A stretch of DNA of 34,751 nt from Glaciimonas sp. GTDB taxonomy: Bacteria; Pseudomonadota; Gammaproteobacteria; Burkholderiales; Burkholderiaceae_D. The position numbers were made by a program, and so were the translations under genes. Below the pieces are notes generated by a model. The model was given only the letters and a program-made list of their open reading frames with translations, made no database searches and had not been told where the DNA came from. Positions 25,346-34,180 of this stretch are shown here, one piece after another; the first letter of the stretch is position 1; each line of letters opens with the position of its first letter. The stretch lies in contig JABBOY010000038.1 in NCBI GenBank assembly GCA_012927585.1, forward strand, positions 1 to 34,751. The letters run 5' to 3'.

Positions 25346-26487
25346 GTACGGTGCTGATTGCCGGAACCGGCAACATCCCCTTCGGCAAGCATCCGGGTCG
25401 CTCGGTGACCTCGATGGCCTGCGAGGCGGGTTTGAACGCGCTCAAGGATTCCGGACTGGCCGCGGCCGATGTGCGCATGGGGTTTTTTGCCAATGCGCTG
25501 GCAACAAAACTGTTCGGCGATCTGACCATCGGCCAGAACGTGTTTGCCGACCTGGGCATGCCCGGGATCCCGGTCATGAACGTGGAGAATGCCTGCACCT
25601 CGGGTTCTGCCGCTTTTTACATGGCATGCATGGCGATCCGTTCGGGTGAAGTCGATTCCGCCATGGTGATCGGCTCGGAAAAAATGTGTGTGCCGCAGCT
25701 CGGCTTGCTCAGTTCGGGAAACAGCGAGATCGATACCTTGCTCGGAATGGTGACACCGGCCAGCTTTGCCATGCGCGCACGCCGCCACATGAGCGAATTC
25801 GGCACCACACTCGAACAGATGGCCATGGTCTCGGTCAAGAGCCGCCAGCATTCGGCATTCAATCCGATCGCGCTGTTCAGCAAACCGGTCACGGTCGAAG
25901 AAGTGCTGGCCTCGCCGCTGATCGCCGACCCGCTGACCCGCCTGCAGTCCTGCCCGATCGCCGACGGGGCCTCGGCCATCATCCTGTGTTCCGAGGCCTT
26001 AGGGCGGCGCATCGGTGCCACGGTCAAGGTGCGTGCCTGCGTGCTGCGTTCGGGCACGTATGCCAACCCGCAGGATCTGGCACGCTGGCATACCGACTAC
26101 GAGGGCGCTCGGCTCGCCTACGAGCAGGCCGGCATCGGGCCTGGGGACCTCGACGTGATCGAATGCCACGACGCCTTCTCGATCGCGGAAATCATGCATT
26201 ACGAAGCGCTCGGACTATGCCCGCCGGGCGAGGGTGGACGCTTCGTGCAGTCGGGCGCGGCAGGGCTGGGCGGCGCCCATCCGGTCAATGTCTCGGGTGG
26301 TTTGCTCTCGCGTGGGCATCCGGTGGGCGCGACCGGGGTTGAACAAGTGGTGGAACTGGTGAACCAATTGCGCGGTCGGGCCGGTCAGCGCCAAGTCGCC
26401 GGAGCACGGGTCGCGCTGGCCCATTGCATGGGGGGCGACCGTGCCGCCGACGCCAAGTCGATGACGGCTGTGGTGCTTGCGCTGTGA
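25342..26487 (+). CDS. thiolase of the SCP-x/BbsB type
   Basis: This 381-aa thiolase-fold enzyme has the nucleophilic Cys85 in NVENACTSGS, His276 in ECHDAFS, His326 in SRGHPVGATG and Cys362 in LAHCMGG. All are residues expected for a thiolytic or condensing enzyme. With its DUF35 partner it should cleave a beta-ketoacyl-CoA, for example benzoylacetyl-CoA to benzoyl-CoA plus acetyl-CoA, or acetoacetyl-CoA to two acetyl-CoA. This subtype is distinct from housekeeping acetyl-CoA acetyltransferases. It overlaps the DUF35 gene and is followed after 23 bases by the thioesterase. Confidence 0.88.
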   Translation: MSTVLIAGTGNIPFGKHPGRSVTSMACEAGLNALKDSGLAAADVRMGFFANALATKLFGDLTIGQNVFADLGMPGIPVMNVENACTSGSAAFYMACMAIRSGEVDSAMVIGSEKMCVPQLGLLSSGNSEIDTLLGMVTPASFAMRARRHMSEFGTTLEQMAMVSVKSRQHSAFNPIALFSKPVTVEEVLASPLIADPLTRLQSCPIADGASAIILCSEALGRRIGATVKVRACVLRSGTYANPQDLARWHTDYEGARLAYEQAGIGPGDLDVIECHDAFSIAEIMHYEALGLCPPGEGGRFVQSGAAGLGGAHPVNVSGGLLSRGHPVGATGVEQVVELVNQLRGRAGQRQVAGARVALAHCMGGDRAADAKSMTAVVLAL

Positions 26488-26510
26488 AAACTATAACAGG
26501 AGAAATCAAT

Positions 26511-26963
26511 ATGACTGGACACACTCAGGCTGCACTGGCGCTGGCCACCGAGGTCGGCAAGACCATGTTCGCCAAGGATCGGGTCGGACACCGGCTGGGC
26601 ATGCAGGTCGAGGCCATCCGGCCTGGCTATGCGCGCATCGCGATGCAGGTCAGCGCGGATATGATCAATGGGCACGACATCTGCCACGGCGGCTTTACCT
26701 TTGCCCTTGCGGACTCGGCCTGTGCCTATGCCTGCAATTCGCACAATCACAATGCACTGTCACAGGCGCTCAACATCGTGTTCCTGTCGCCGGCACGATT
26801 GGGCGAGACACTGGTCGCCGAAGCCGTCGAGAGCGCCCGCGCAGGACGCACGGCCACTTACGAGATCAAGGTCAGGACCGGAGAGCGCATGGTTGCGGTG
26901 GCTCAGGCGCAAAGTCGGGTGGTGAGCGGCCAGATGGTCGAGCAGCCTGCGGCACAGGTCTAG
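26511..26963 (+). CDS. PaaI-type hotdog-fold acyl-CoA thioesterase
   Basis: This 150-aa protein has the PaaI-family signature MINGHDICHGGFTFALADSA, with Asn53, the HGG loop at 59-61 and Asp68 as probable active-site residues. PaaI enzymes hydrolyse aryl-CoA or hydroxyphenylacetyl-CoA esters and release CoA trapped in dead-end intermediates. AGGAGA precedes the ATG at 26511. An upstream start inside the thiolase gene is rejected. It is the last gene of the first block of the operon. Its presence favours an aromatic substrate for the pathway. Confidence 0.85.
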   Translation: MTGHTQAALALATEVGKTMFAKDRVGHRLGMQVEAIRPGYARIAMQVSADMINGHDICHGGFTFALADSACAYACNSHNHNALSQALNIVFLSPARLGETLVAEAVESARAGRTATYEIKVRTGERMVAVAQAQSRVVSGQMVEQPAAQV

Positions 26964-26990
26964 TAGTACGCGATTTTTTTTATCGACCCA

Positions 26991-27004
26991 AGAACGAACG
27001 TTCG
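26991..27004. promoter_or_regulatory. TetR-type operator, copy 3 (upstream of the export genes)
   Basis: AGAACGAACGTTCG matches AGAAC-N4-GTTCT of the two divergent-region operators except for the last base. It lies 92 bases before the next gene, in the only sizeable gap of the operon (132 bases). It may control a second promoter for the DUF1302-DUF1329 genes. No clear -35/-10 pair was found. Confidence 0.45.
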
Positions 27005-27095
27005 ATTCGAATTTTGGCGAGCGCAGCTGATCGGTCGGAAAGTAGGTAGCAGAGGTAACTGGTTCAACAAATCACAAATAAATATAGGGAGACGT

Positions 27096-28853
27096 ATGAA
27101 ACATAATAAAACAATAGGTCGTCGGAACTGGAAAACCGTTTTGTGGATGCTGAGCCTGCTGGTGTCGAGCCAGGCAATGGCATACGAGACCGAGCTGGCC
27201 AACGGCACTAAGCTCAGTTCCACCACCAACCTGTCATATGGCGCCCAGTGGCGAGCCCAGGCGCCGCTGTCGGCGCTGATTGGTCCTGCCTACGGCGGCA
27301 AGTCGGGTTCGTCGGCGAATGATGACGGCAACCTCAATTACGCCAAGGGTGACCTGGTGTCTTCGGTGGTCAAGGTGGTCAGCGACCTGGAACTGAAGAA
27401 GGACAACCTGGGCGCGCTGGTGCGGGTCAAGGGCTGGTACGACGACGCCTGGAAAAACCGCACGGTGCCGCACGGAAGCTCGGTCAACAGTTATGCGCCC
27501 GGCGCCTTGAGCGACAACGGCTTTGTGCGCGAAGCACGGTTCTCGGGCATGGCGCTGCTCGATGCCTACCTCTACGGTAATTTCCAGCTCGACAAATCCG
27601 ACCTCACGGTGCGGGTCGGCAAACAGGTGCTGAACTGGGGCGAATCGACTTTCTTTCAGGGCTTGAACCAGACCAGCCCGCTCGATGTCCCTGCCTTGCG
27701 TCGGCCTGGGGCACAAGTCAAGGAAGGCCTGATCCCGGTTGAAACGGCCTACTTCAACTGGTTCTCAAGCGCGCTGTCGGTGTCGGTCGAAGGATTCTAC
27801 GAATGGAAATTTCGTCCGTTCGTGTTCGACGGCTGCGGCACCTATTTCTCAACCTCGGATATCGGCGTCGACAACAGCTGCGGCGCCAGCGCCAACCTGG
27901 GACCGGCGATCGGCTTTCCTGACGGTTCGATCGGTTACATGCAGCGCGAGAACAATCACTATGCCAAGGATTCCGGTCAATACGGGCTGGCCCTGCATTA
28001 CAAGCTTGACGAGAGTGATACCGCGCTCGGGTTGTATGCGACAAACCTGCATTCCGGCATTCCGATTTTTTCCACCTATACCTCCAGTCCGACGCACGGC
28101 ATGGCCCAGCTGAATCACCTGAAATACACCTTCGAGTTCCCGGAGGACATGCGCCGCTACGGCCTGACCCTGGCCACCAGTCTTCCGGCCGGCTGGTCGC
28201 TGGGAATGGAACTGAGCCACAGTCCGAATCAGCCCGTGCAGATCAGTGCAGTTGACATGTTCTTCGCTGCAGTGGGCAGTGGCCTCGGACCGCAGGGAAC
28301 GCAGTATGCAGGCGCAGCCGACGGCACCTATATGCGCGGTTACAAGCGGGTCGGCCAATCGCAGTTGCTGGTCAATACCTTCAAGCTGCTTTCGCCGATG
28401 TGGGGCGCCACCGGTGGCGTGTTCCTGGCGGAAGCGGCTTACCAGCACGCGAGCATTGACGATGCCAATACTCCGGGCGCGCTGCGTTACGGGCGTTCCT
28501 TCAACTACGGCGCCAACATCGGCCCGATTTGCCCTTCGTCTGTGGCCGGCCAGTGCTCCAACGATGGCTACGTGACCCAGAATGCCTATGGCTACCGGCT
28601 GTACGCGCAGCTTAATTACGCCACCGACATGGGTGTATCGGTCAAGCCGGGGATTTACTTCGCGCACGACGTCAAAGGATGGTCCGCGGACGGCCAGCTC
28701 AACGAAAAACGCAAGACGCTCGGCCTGTCGATGCGCTTCGAGCGCGCCGCCTACTGGGCCGAAGCGAGCTACGTTCGCTTTGACAGCAAAGCCGGCTATG
28801 ACGATGGCAGGGACCGCGCATTCTACGGAATCAGCGCTGGCTATACGTTCTAA
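27096..28853 (+). CDS. DUF1302-family outer-membrane protein
   Basis: This 585-aa protein has a signal peptide (basic start, hydrophobic core WMLSLLVSS, likely cleavage after QAMA). The mature sequence alternates beta-strands, with a C-terminal strand ending in Phe (YGISAGYTF), as outer-membrane barrels do. DUF1302 proteins are commonly encoded with DUF1329 proteins and RND/MMPL transporters in clusters for hydrophobic substrates such as steroids and aromatics, and probably help move them across the outer membrane. GGAGA precedes the ATG. It is preceded by the third operator copy. Confidence 0.85.
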   Translation: MKHNKTIGRRNWKTVLWMLSLLVSSQAMAYETELANGTKLSSTTNLSYGAQWRAQAPLSALIGPAYGGKSGSSANDDGNLNYAKGDLVSSVVKVVSDLELKKDNLGALVRVKGWYDDAWKNRTVPHGSSVNSYAPGALSDNGFVREARFSGMALLDAYLYGNFQLDKSDLTVRVGKQVLNWGESTFFQGLNQTSPLDVPALRRPGAQVKEGLIPVETAYFNWFSSALSVSVEGFYEWKFRPFVFDGCGTYFSTSDIGVDNSCGASANLGPAIGFPDGSIGYMQRENNHYAKDSGQYGLALHYKLDESDTALGLYATNLHSGIPIFSTYTSSPTHGMAQLNHLKYTFEFPEDMRRYGLTLATSLPAGWSLGMELSHSPNQPVQISAVDMFFAAVGSGLGPQGTQYAGAADGTYMRGYKRVGQSQLLVNTFKLLSPMWGATGGVFLAEAAYQHASIDDANTPGALRYGRSFNYGANIGPICPSSVAGQCSNDGYVTQNAYGYRLYAQLNYATDMGVSVKPGIYFAHDVKGWSADGQLNEKRKTLGLSMRFERAAYWAEASYVRFDSKAGYDDGRDRAFYGISAGYTF

Positions 28854-28880
28854 ACGGCACCCATAACAGAAGGAGACAAG

Positions 28881-30245
28881 ATGAAAACATCAAGCAAATT
28901 TATGGCACGTTCGCTGCTCGCGGCATCCGTGCTGGTACTCGGCACGGCCAGTGCCGCACCAAGCGCGCAGGACATAGCGCACCTGGGCAAAGACCTCACG
29001 CCGGTGGGCGCGGAAAAAGCGGGAAATGCGGACGGCAGCATTCCGGCCTGGGCCGGTGGATTGACGAGTTCGCCGGCAGGCTTCGATCCACAAAAGGGGT
29101 ATATCGATCCGTTTGCCGCCGAAAAGCCGCTGTTTGTCATCACCGGCAGCAATGCTGACCAGTACAAGGACAAACTCACCGCCGGCCATTACGCGATGCT
29201 GAAAAAATACGGCACGTTCAAGATGAATGTGTACCCAACCCACCGAACGGCGGCGTACCCCCAGGAAATCTACGACAGCATCAAGAAGAATGCAGGAGCG
29301 GCTCAACTGACGGGCGAGGAAATCACCTGCAGCGGCTGCGTGGTCGTTCCATTCCCTTTTGCACAGAGCGGGCGCCAGGTGATGTGGAATCACCTGTATC
29401 GCTGGCGCGGCGCCGGCATCGCGCGTGACACTACCTCGGCACCGGTGCTGGCCGACGGCAGTATCTTGTACTACAACAAACCGCACATGACTTGGGCCCA
29501 GCGCGCCGACTTCAGCGACCAGGAAAACGTGCCGGTTGATCTGGTGAGCGCCTTCACCTTTTTTCAGAAGGCCCCGGCACAGGTTGAGGGACGTGCCGGT
29601 GTGGTCAAAAGCTACGCCAATCCTTCGGCGCGTCCGCTGGACTTCTATTTCTACAATACCGGCTTGCGCCGGGTACGGAAAATGCCCCAGACGCCGAATG
29701 ACTATTTCGACGATGCACTCGAAGGCTTGCGCACTGCGGACCAGTTCGACGGCTTCTTTGGTTCGCTGGTGTCCTACGACTTCAAGCTGGTCGGGAAGAA
29801 GGAAATCCTAGTTCCCTATAACAGCTACAAGCTGGCCGACCGCAAGCTCAAGTACCAGCAGATCCTGAGCAAGAACCATCTCAATCCAGATTACCTCCGT
29901 TTTGAGAAGCATCGGGTGTGGGTGGTCGATGGCACCTTGCGTGCAAACCAGCGTCACATTTATTCCAAGCGTACCTGGTACATCGACGAGGACAGCTGGA
30001 CCGTCCTGCACGACGATGCCTACGACTCGCGCGGCCAGTTGTGGCGCGTGAATGATGTCCACACCATGCAGTTCTACAACGTTCCCGTGCCCTATATCCA
30101 GACATGGTCGATTTCCGACCTGAACAGCGGTGCGTACATCACCGAATGGATGGATAACGAAGAAACGACGCCGATCAGGTTTGGTGTCAAGAGCCGCTGG
30201 TCGGACTACAGCGCGGAAGGACTGAAACGCATGGGCACCAAATAG
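28881..30245 (+). CDS. DUF1329-family periplasmic protein (LolB-like fold)
   Basis: This 454-aa protein has a signal peptide (MKTSSKFMARSLLAASVLVL, cleavage near ASAA). The mature region shows the DUF1329 pattern: PAWAGGL near the start, then the internal YFDDALEGLRTADQFDGFFGS, YNSYKLADRKLKY and RRVWVVDGTL-like HRVWVVDGTL. Members resemble the LolB/LppX lipid-binding fold and partner with DUF1302 proteins. AAGGAGA precedes the ATG, 27 bases after the DUF1302 stop. A strong hairpin follows. Confidence 0.87.
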   Translation: MKTSSKFMARSLLAASVLVLGTASAAPSAQDIAHLGKDLTPVGAEKAGNADGSIPAWAGGLTSSPAGFDPQKGYIDPFAAEKPLFVITGSNADQYKDKLTAGHYAMLKKYGTFKMNVYPTHRTAAYPQEIYDSIKKNAGAAQLTGEEITCSGCVVVPFPFAQSGRQVMWNHLYRWRGAGIARDTTSAPVLADGSILYYNKPHMTWAQRADFSDQENVPVDLVSAFTFFQKAPAQVEGRAGVVKSYANPSARPLDFYFYNTGLRRVRKMPQTPNDYFDDALEGLRTADQFDGFFGSLVSYDFKLVGKKEILVPYNSYKLADRKLKYQQILSKNHLNPDYLRFEKHRVWVVDGTLRANQRHIYSKRTWYIDEDSWTVLHDDAYDSRGQLWRVNDVHTMQFYNVPVPYIQTWSISDLNSGAYITEWMDNEETTPIRFGVKSRWSDYSAEGLKRMGTK

Positions 30246-30261
30246 CCCGGGCGCGTCATCG

Positions 30262-30288
30262 ACGGGCAGCCGCTGCGCGGCTGCCCGT
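30262..30288 (+). terminator. strong hairpin after the DUF1329 gene
   Basis: ACGGGCAGCCG (30262-30272) pairs with CGGCTGCCCGT (30278-30288) around a 5-base loop, followed by TTTACC. The U-run is short, so it may act as a partial terminator that lowers expression of the two following genes. Confidence 0.6.
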
Positions 30289-30324
30289 TTACCAACTTCA
30301 TCAATTTGCTGGGGTAACAAGACC

Positions 30325-31308
30325 ATGTACGTCTGCACCAATATCGGCTCGGTATTCATTAAAAGCCTTGGTTTGATCCTATGCGTCGCCATAGCGCAAG
30401 GAGCGGCTGTGGCGGCGCCGCCCGCTGCTGCGTTGGCGCAACTCCAAACCAGGGCCAGCATCGACAAGGTGGCCATAATCGACGCGGCCTACACGGGCAA
30501 ACGGATGGTCGCGGTGGGCGAGCGCGGCCTAGTGTTCATCTCCGATGATCAGGGAAAGACCTGGTCCGCGCGTTCGTCCGGCCACGAAAAGGCGATCACC
30601 GGCGTGGTCGCGCTTGACGCCAAGGTGGTGCTCGCGACCGGCCACAGCGGCCTGATTTTCAGGTCGGCAGACGGCGGGCAACACTGGTCGGGATCGCGTC
30701 CCCTGGAAAATATGCACGAGGCGCAGCTCGGCGTGCACGTCTTGCCCGACGGTAGGGTGATCTCGTTCGGCGGCTATGCCAGCCTGCTTGAATCCAGTGA
30801 CGGCGGACAGTCGTGGACCCAGCGAAAAATTTTGGGCGACGCGATCGACAAGCATTTCTACGGTATGGCGCAGATAGGCGCATCCATGGTGCTGGTCGGC
30901 GAGGCGGGCCTGATTGCAACCTCGGGCGACGCAGGTAAGACATGGGCTAGTGTTGATTCCCCTTATCCTGGCTCGCTGTTCGGCGTTGCATCGATGCCCG
31001 GAAACATTTTCATTGCCTTCGGCATGCGGGGCAAAATCCTGTACTCGGCCGACATGGGGTGCAGCTGGCAGGAGCTCGATTCCGGCACTACTTCGCCGTT
31101 CTTCTCGGCAACCTCGCTCAAGGATGGCCGGCTGCTTCTGGCCGGCAAGGATGGCGTGTTGGCGATAGTGTCAGGCCGTGCCGCCGAGACCCGCTACACC
31201 CCGGATCGGCGCTCGGTAGCGCGGGTGCTGGAGACCGATAACAACACATTGCTGCTCTTCGGCGAGGCCGGAGTCAGGCGGGTCCAATGGCAGCGACTGC
31301 GGAAATAG
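30325..31308 (+). CDS. YCF48/BNR-repeat periplasmic protein
   Basis: This 327-aa protein has an N-terminal hydrophobic signal (IKSLGLILCVAIAQGAA) and then repeated beta-propeller blades with Asp-box motifs (SDDQGKTW, SADGGQHW, SSDGGQSW, SGDAGKTW, SADMGCSW). This is the YCF48-like fold related to the photosystem II assembly factor. In proteobacteria such proteins sit directly before MMPL/RND transporters and probably work with them. Here the transporter starts 10 bases downstream. Confidence 0.87.
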   Translation: MYVCTNIGSVFIKSLGLILCVAIAQGAAVAAPPAAALAQLQTRASIDKVAIIDAAYTGKRMVAVGERGLVFISDDQGKTWSARSSGHEKAITGVVALDAKVVLATGHSGLIFRSADGGQHWSGSRPLENMHEAQLGVHVLPDGRVISFGGYASLLESSDGGQSWTQRKILGDAIDKHFYGMAQIGASMVLVGEAGLIATSGDAGKTWASVDSPYPGSLFGVASMPGNIFIAFGMRGKILYSADMGCSWQELDSGTTSPFFSATSLKDGRLLLAGKDGVLAIVSGRAAETRYTPDRRSVARVLETDNNTLLLFGEAGVRRVQWQRLRK

Positions 31309-31318
31309 GAAAGACAAC

Positions 31319-33736
31319 ATGAAAAAGAAAAATGCTGCCGGCGCCGCTGTTTTTAGCCGAGAAAATTTCCAGCCCGGCTGGATTGGTACGACCGCATTCT
31401 GGATATTCAGCCAGCGCCTGCCCTTGCTCATCGCCGGCATCGTGATGACGATCCTGCTGGGCTTGTCGGCTACCCGCCTCGGCCTGAACGCTGAATTCAG
31501 CAAGATGATCCCGCAGGGCCACGAATACACCGACACCTTCAGCCAGTACCAGAAGCAACTCGGCGGCGGAAACCGGGTCTTGATCGCCGTGCGCAGCAAG
31601 CACGGCGACATTTTCTCGACGGAATATCTGGCCAAGCTGCGCACTGTCCAGGAGGGCGTGTTCTACATTCCTGGCGTCGAGCGCGCTTCGGTCACCTCGA
31701 TCTTCTCGCCCAACGTGGTGCATTACCAGGTTGTCGAGAATGGCTTCGAAGGCGGCCCCGTCATTGCGACCGATTATGATGGTTCGGAGCAGGCGCTAGC
31801 CAAGGTCAAGGACAATATCGTTAAGTCCAATTGGGTCGGACGCATCGTGTCCAACGATTTCAAGTCGAGCATGATCGTCGCCGAATTGATGGAGAACGAT
31901 CCGGAAACCGGCGAGCACCTGAACATTTATCGCTTCGGTAACAAGCTCGAGGATTTGCGCCGCCGCTTCGAGGGCGAGGACGTGTCGATCCATATCATCG
32001 GCTTCGCCAAGGCCTCGAGCGACATCGTCAATGGCACCGACAGCATTGCCATCTTCTTCGCGGTGACTTTCGTGGTGACCGCCATCTTGCTGTTCTGGTA
32101 TTCGAACTCGGCCATGCTCACGGCCTGGGCGCTGGTTGCCGCCATGATCCCGGTGGTATGGCTGCTCGGCATCATGCCGCTGGCGGGCCTGACTCTCGAT
32201 CCGCTCTCGATCCTGTTGCCGTTTCTGATCTTTGCCATCGGCGTCTCGCATGCCGTGCAGATGACCAACGCCTGGAAACAGGAAGTCATCAGGGGGGCGG
32301 ACGGACAGACGGCATCGACCAATTGTTTCATCAAGCTGTTCATTCCGGGAAGCGTGGCATTGTTGGCCAATGCGCTAGGGTTCGTGGCTATTGCCTTTGT
32401 TCCGGTTCAGATCGTCAAGGACCTAGTCATCACGGCGACCATCGGGGTGTCCATCATGATTGCGACCAACAAAGTGCTGCTGCCGATTCTCCTTTCCTAC
32501 ATGAAGGCCGGGCGCGGGTGGGAATCCTCGCATGCCGGCCACGAATCAGGAGCGAACCGCATGTGGGAAGTGATCAGCCGGGTGGTCGAGCGCCGCAACG
32601 CGCTCGCGATCACTGCATTTGGCGCGATGGCGCTGGTGGCAGCGGCATTGCTGGCGCGTGACCTGAAGGTGGGAGACTTGGGCAAGGGGATTCCCGAGTT
32701 GCGCCAGGAAGCGCGCTACAACCTCGATGCGGAATTTGTCACTGCGAATTTTTCGCTTGGCGTTGATGTGCTCGGCGTGATCGTGGAACCGCAAAATATC
32801 CGAGAGCCATGCCTCGAATACGCGACGGTGGATCACCTGGACCGCTTTGAATCAGCCATGCGCCAGGTCGAGGGAGTGGAGTCGGTGCGCGGTTTGGGCG
32901 GGGCGGTACGCACTTTAAATGTGATCAATAACGAGGAAAACATCAAATGGGGTGGGATTCCGGAAACCCGCGCGCAGCTCGGTCAGTACATGACAGATGC
33001 GAACGCCAAGGACAAGGATCTGGCCCTGTTCGGATGCCAGACGGCCCAGGTGCTGGTGTACCTGAAGGATCACCAGGCCAGCACGTTGGCCAAGGTGGTT
33101 AGCGAGATCAAGAGCTATCGCGAGCAATTTTCCGACGACAGCATCAAGTTCCGCCTGGCGACCGGGAGTGCCGGCATCATGGCCGCGACCAATGAAGTCG
33201 TCAAGTCATCCGATGCGTGGGTGAACTTGGCGCTGTTCGGATCGGTAAGCGTACTGTGCCTGCTGACCTTCCGCTCGATCCCGATCACCGTCTGCATCGT
33301 GCTGCCGCTGGTGCTCGTTACGGTATTGTGCAACGCAATCATGGCCTTGTTGCACATTGGACTGAAGGTGAACACGCTGCCAGTGGTCGCGCTCGGTGTC
33401 GGTGTCGGGATCGACTACGGTATCTACATGTTCGAGCGGATCCGGCATGAAGCCGAAAACAATGGACTGAACCTGCGGGACGCGTTCCAGGAAGCGTTAT
33501 GGCAACGCGGTACCGCGTCCGTGTTCACTGCACTGACCATGGCAATCGGTGTGGGCTTCTGGGGCTTTTCGGACCTGAAGTTTCAGGCCGACATGGGCTT
33601 GTTGCTTGCCTTTATGTTCGTTGTGAACCTATTAGCCGCGATCATCCTATCGCCGGCACTGGCCGGGTTGCTATGGAAACCGGCACGCCACAGCAAACCG
33701 GACGCACCAGCGGCCAAGCGCGGCATCAGGGTTTAG
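31319..33736 (+). CDS. MMPL/RND-superfamily exporter
   Basis: This 805-aa inner-membrane transporter is built from two halves. Each half has one N-terminal transmembrane helix, a periplasmic domain and a cluster of further helices. Helices are seen at LLIAGIVMTILLGLSA, SIAIFFAVTFVVTAILLFWY, LLPFLIFAIGVSHAVQM and, in the second half, ALVAAALLA, FGSVSVLCLLTF and VVALGVGVGIDYGIYMF with the conserved GID(Y). The C-terminus ends in MGLLLAFMFVVNLLAAIIL. The length is typical of COG1033-type exporters that move lipids or hydrophobic compounds. AGGAAAG precedes the ATG. It is the last gene of the operon. Confidence 0.9.
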   Translation: MKKKNAAGAAVFSRENFQPGWIGTTAFWIFSQRLPLLIAGIVMTILLGLSATRLGLNAEFSKMIPQGHEYTDTFSQYQKQLGGGNRVLIAVRSKHGDIFSTEYLAKLRTVQEGVFYIPGVERASVTSIFSPNVVHYQVVENGFEGGPVIATDYDGSEQALAKVKDNIVKSNWVGRIVSNDFKSSMIVAELMENDPETGEHLNIYRFGNKLEDLRRRFEGEDVSIHIIGFAKASSDIVNGTDSIAIFFAVTFVVTAILLFWYSNSAMLTAWALVAAMIPVVWLLGIMPLAGLTLDPLSILLPFLIFAIGVSHAVQMTNAWKQEVIRGADGQTASTNCFIKLFIPGSVALLANALGFVAIAFVPVQIVKDLVITATIGVSIMIATNKVLLPILLSYMKAGRGWESSHAGHESGANRMWEVISRVVERRNALAITAFGAMALVAAALLARDLKVGDLGKGIPELRQEARYNLDAEFVTANFSLGVDVLGVIVEPQNIREPCLEYATVDHLDRFESAMRQVEGVESVRGLGGAVRTLNVINNEENIKWGGIPETRAQLGQYMTDANAKDKDLALFGCQTAQVLVYLKDHQASTLAKVVSEIKSYREQFSDDSIKFRLATGSAGIMAATNEVVKSSDAWVNLALFGSVSVLCLLTFRSIPITVCIVLPLVLVTVLCNAIMALLHIGLKVNTLPVVALGVGVGIDYGIYMFERIRHEAENNGLNLRDAFQEALWQRGTASVFTALTMAIGVGFWGFSDLKFQADMGLLLAFMFVVNLLAAIILSPALAGLLWKPARHSKPDAPAAKRGIRV

Positions 33737-33746
33737 CAGGAAGTGC

Positions 33747-33767
33747 GACCCCGCAAGCGCCGGGGTC
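33747..33767 (+). terminator. hairpin after the transporter gene
   Basis: GACCCCG (33747-33753) pairs exactly with CGGGGTC (33761-33767), 11 bases after the stop. No U-run follows, so it is a probable end-of-operon structure rather than a textbook terminator. Confidence 0.5.
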
Positions 33768-34089
33768 GGTGTGCGTGTGGGAGTCGATCTTTGCTGTCGG
33801 GTCAAGTAGGCAGATTTTCGGGCGTCTAGCTGAACCAGCGCATCGGTTTGAGGCCGTTAAGCTTGGCGGTAGCGAGTAAATAAGTTGGTGTTTATGTCCT
33901 CATTCTCCACATTAGTCATTGCTGATCATGGTTGCTGGTTGATTATTAGTTTTCGCGGCATGTCCCCGGATGCGTTCCGTGATGTGGCACCTCTCCCGCC
34001 CGTCGCTGAACTGGCACCGCGATTTTTCCAGCTGCCTGCGCTGTTGACGGGCGCGCTTGAACGGCCGGGCTCTTAAATAAATAAGGTAA
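33768..34089. other. intergenic region, no gene seen
   Basis: Short frames exist on both strands here but none has a ribosome-binding site or a recognisable family. The stretch joins the end of the transporter operon to the IS200-type left end and may include mobile-element debris I cannot name. Confidence 0.4.
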
Positions 34090-34110
34090 TCCCCCGGCTT
34101 AGCCGGGGGA
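34090..34110 (+). repeat. left-end hairpin of the IS200/IS605-type element
   Basis: TCCCCCGGC (34090-34098) pairs with GCCGGGGGA (34102-34110) around TTA. A subterminal hairpin ahead of tnpA is what the IS200 single-strand transposase recognises, and its distance from the tnpA start (71 bases) fits. Confidence 0.65.
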
Positions 34111-34180
34111 CTCACTAGGTTTGACCGAGCGCTACGGTCAGGCTGATTCTTCCGACTCGATCAAAAGTTAGGAGAATCAA

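Noticed and set aside
33912-34115. 67-codon frame on the minus strand between the transporter and the IS200 hairpin
   Set aside because: It begins inside the IS200 hairpin, has no ribosome-binding site, and shows only basic low-complexity composition.
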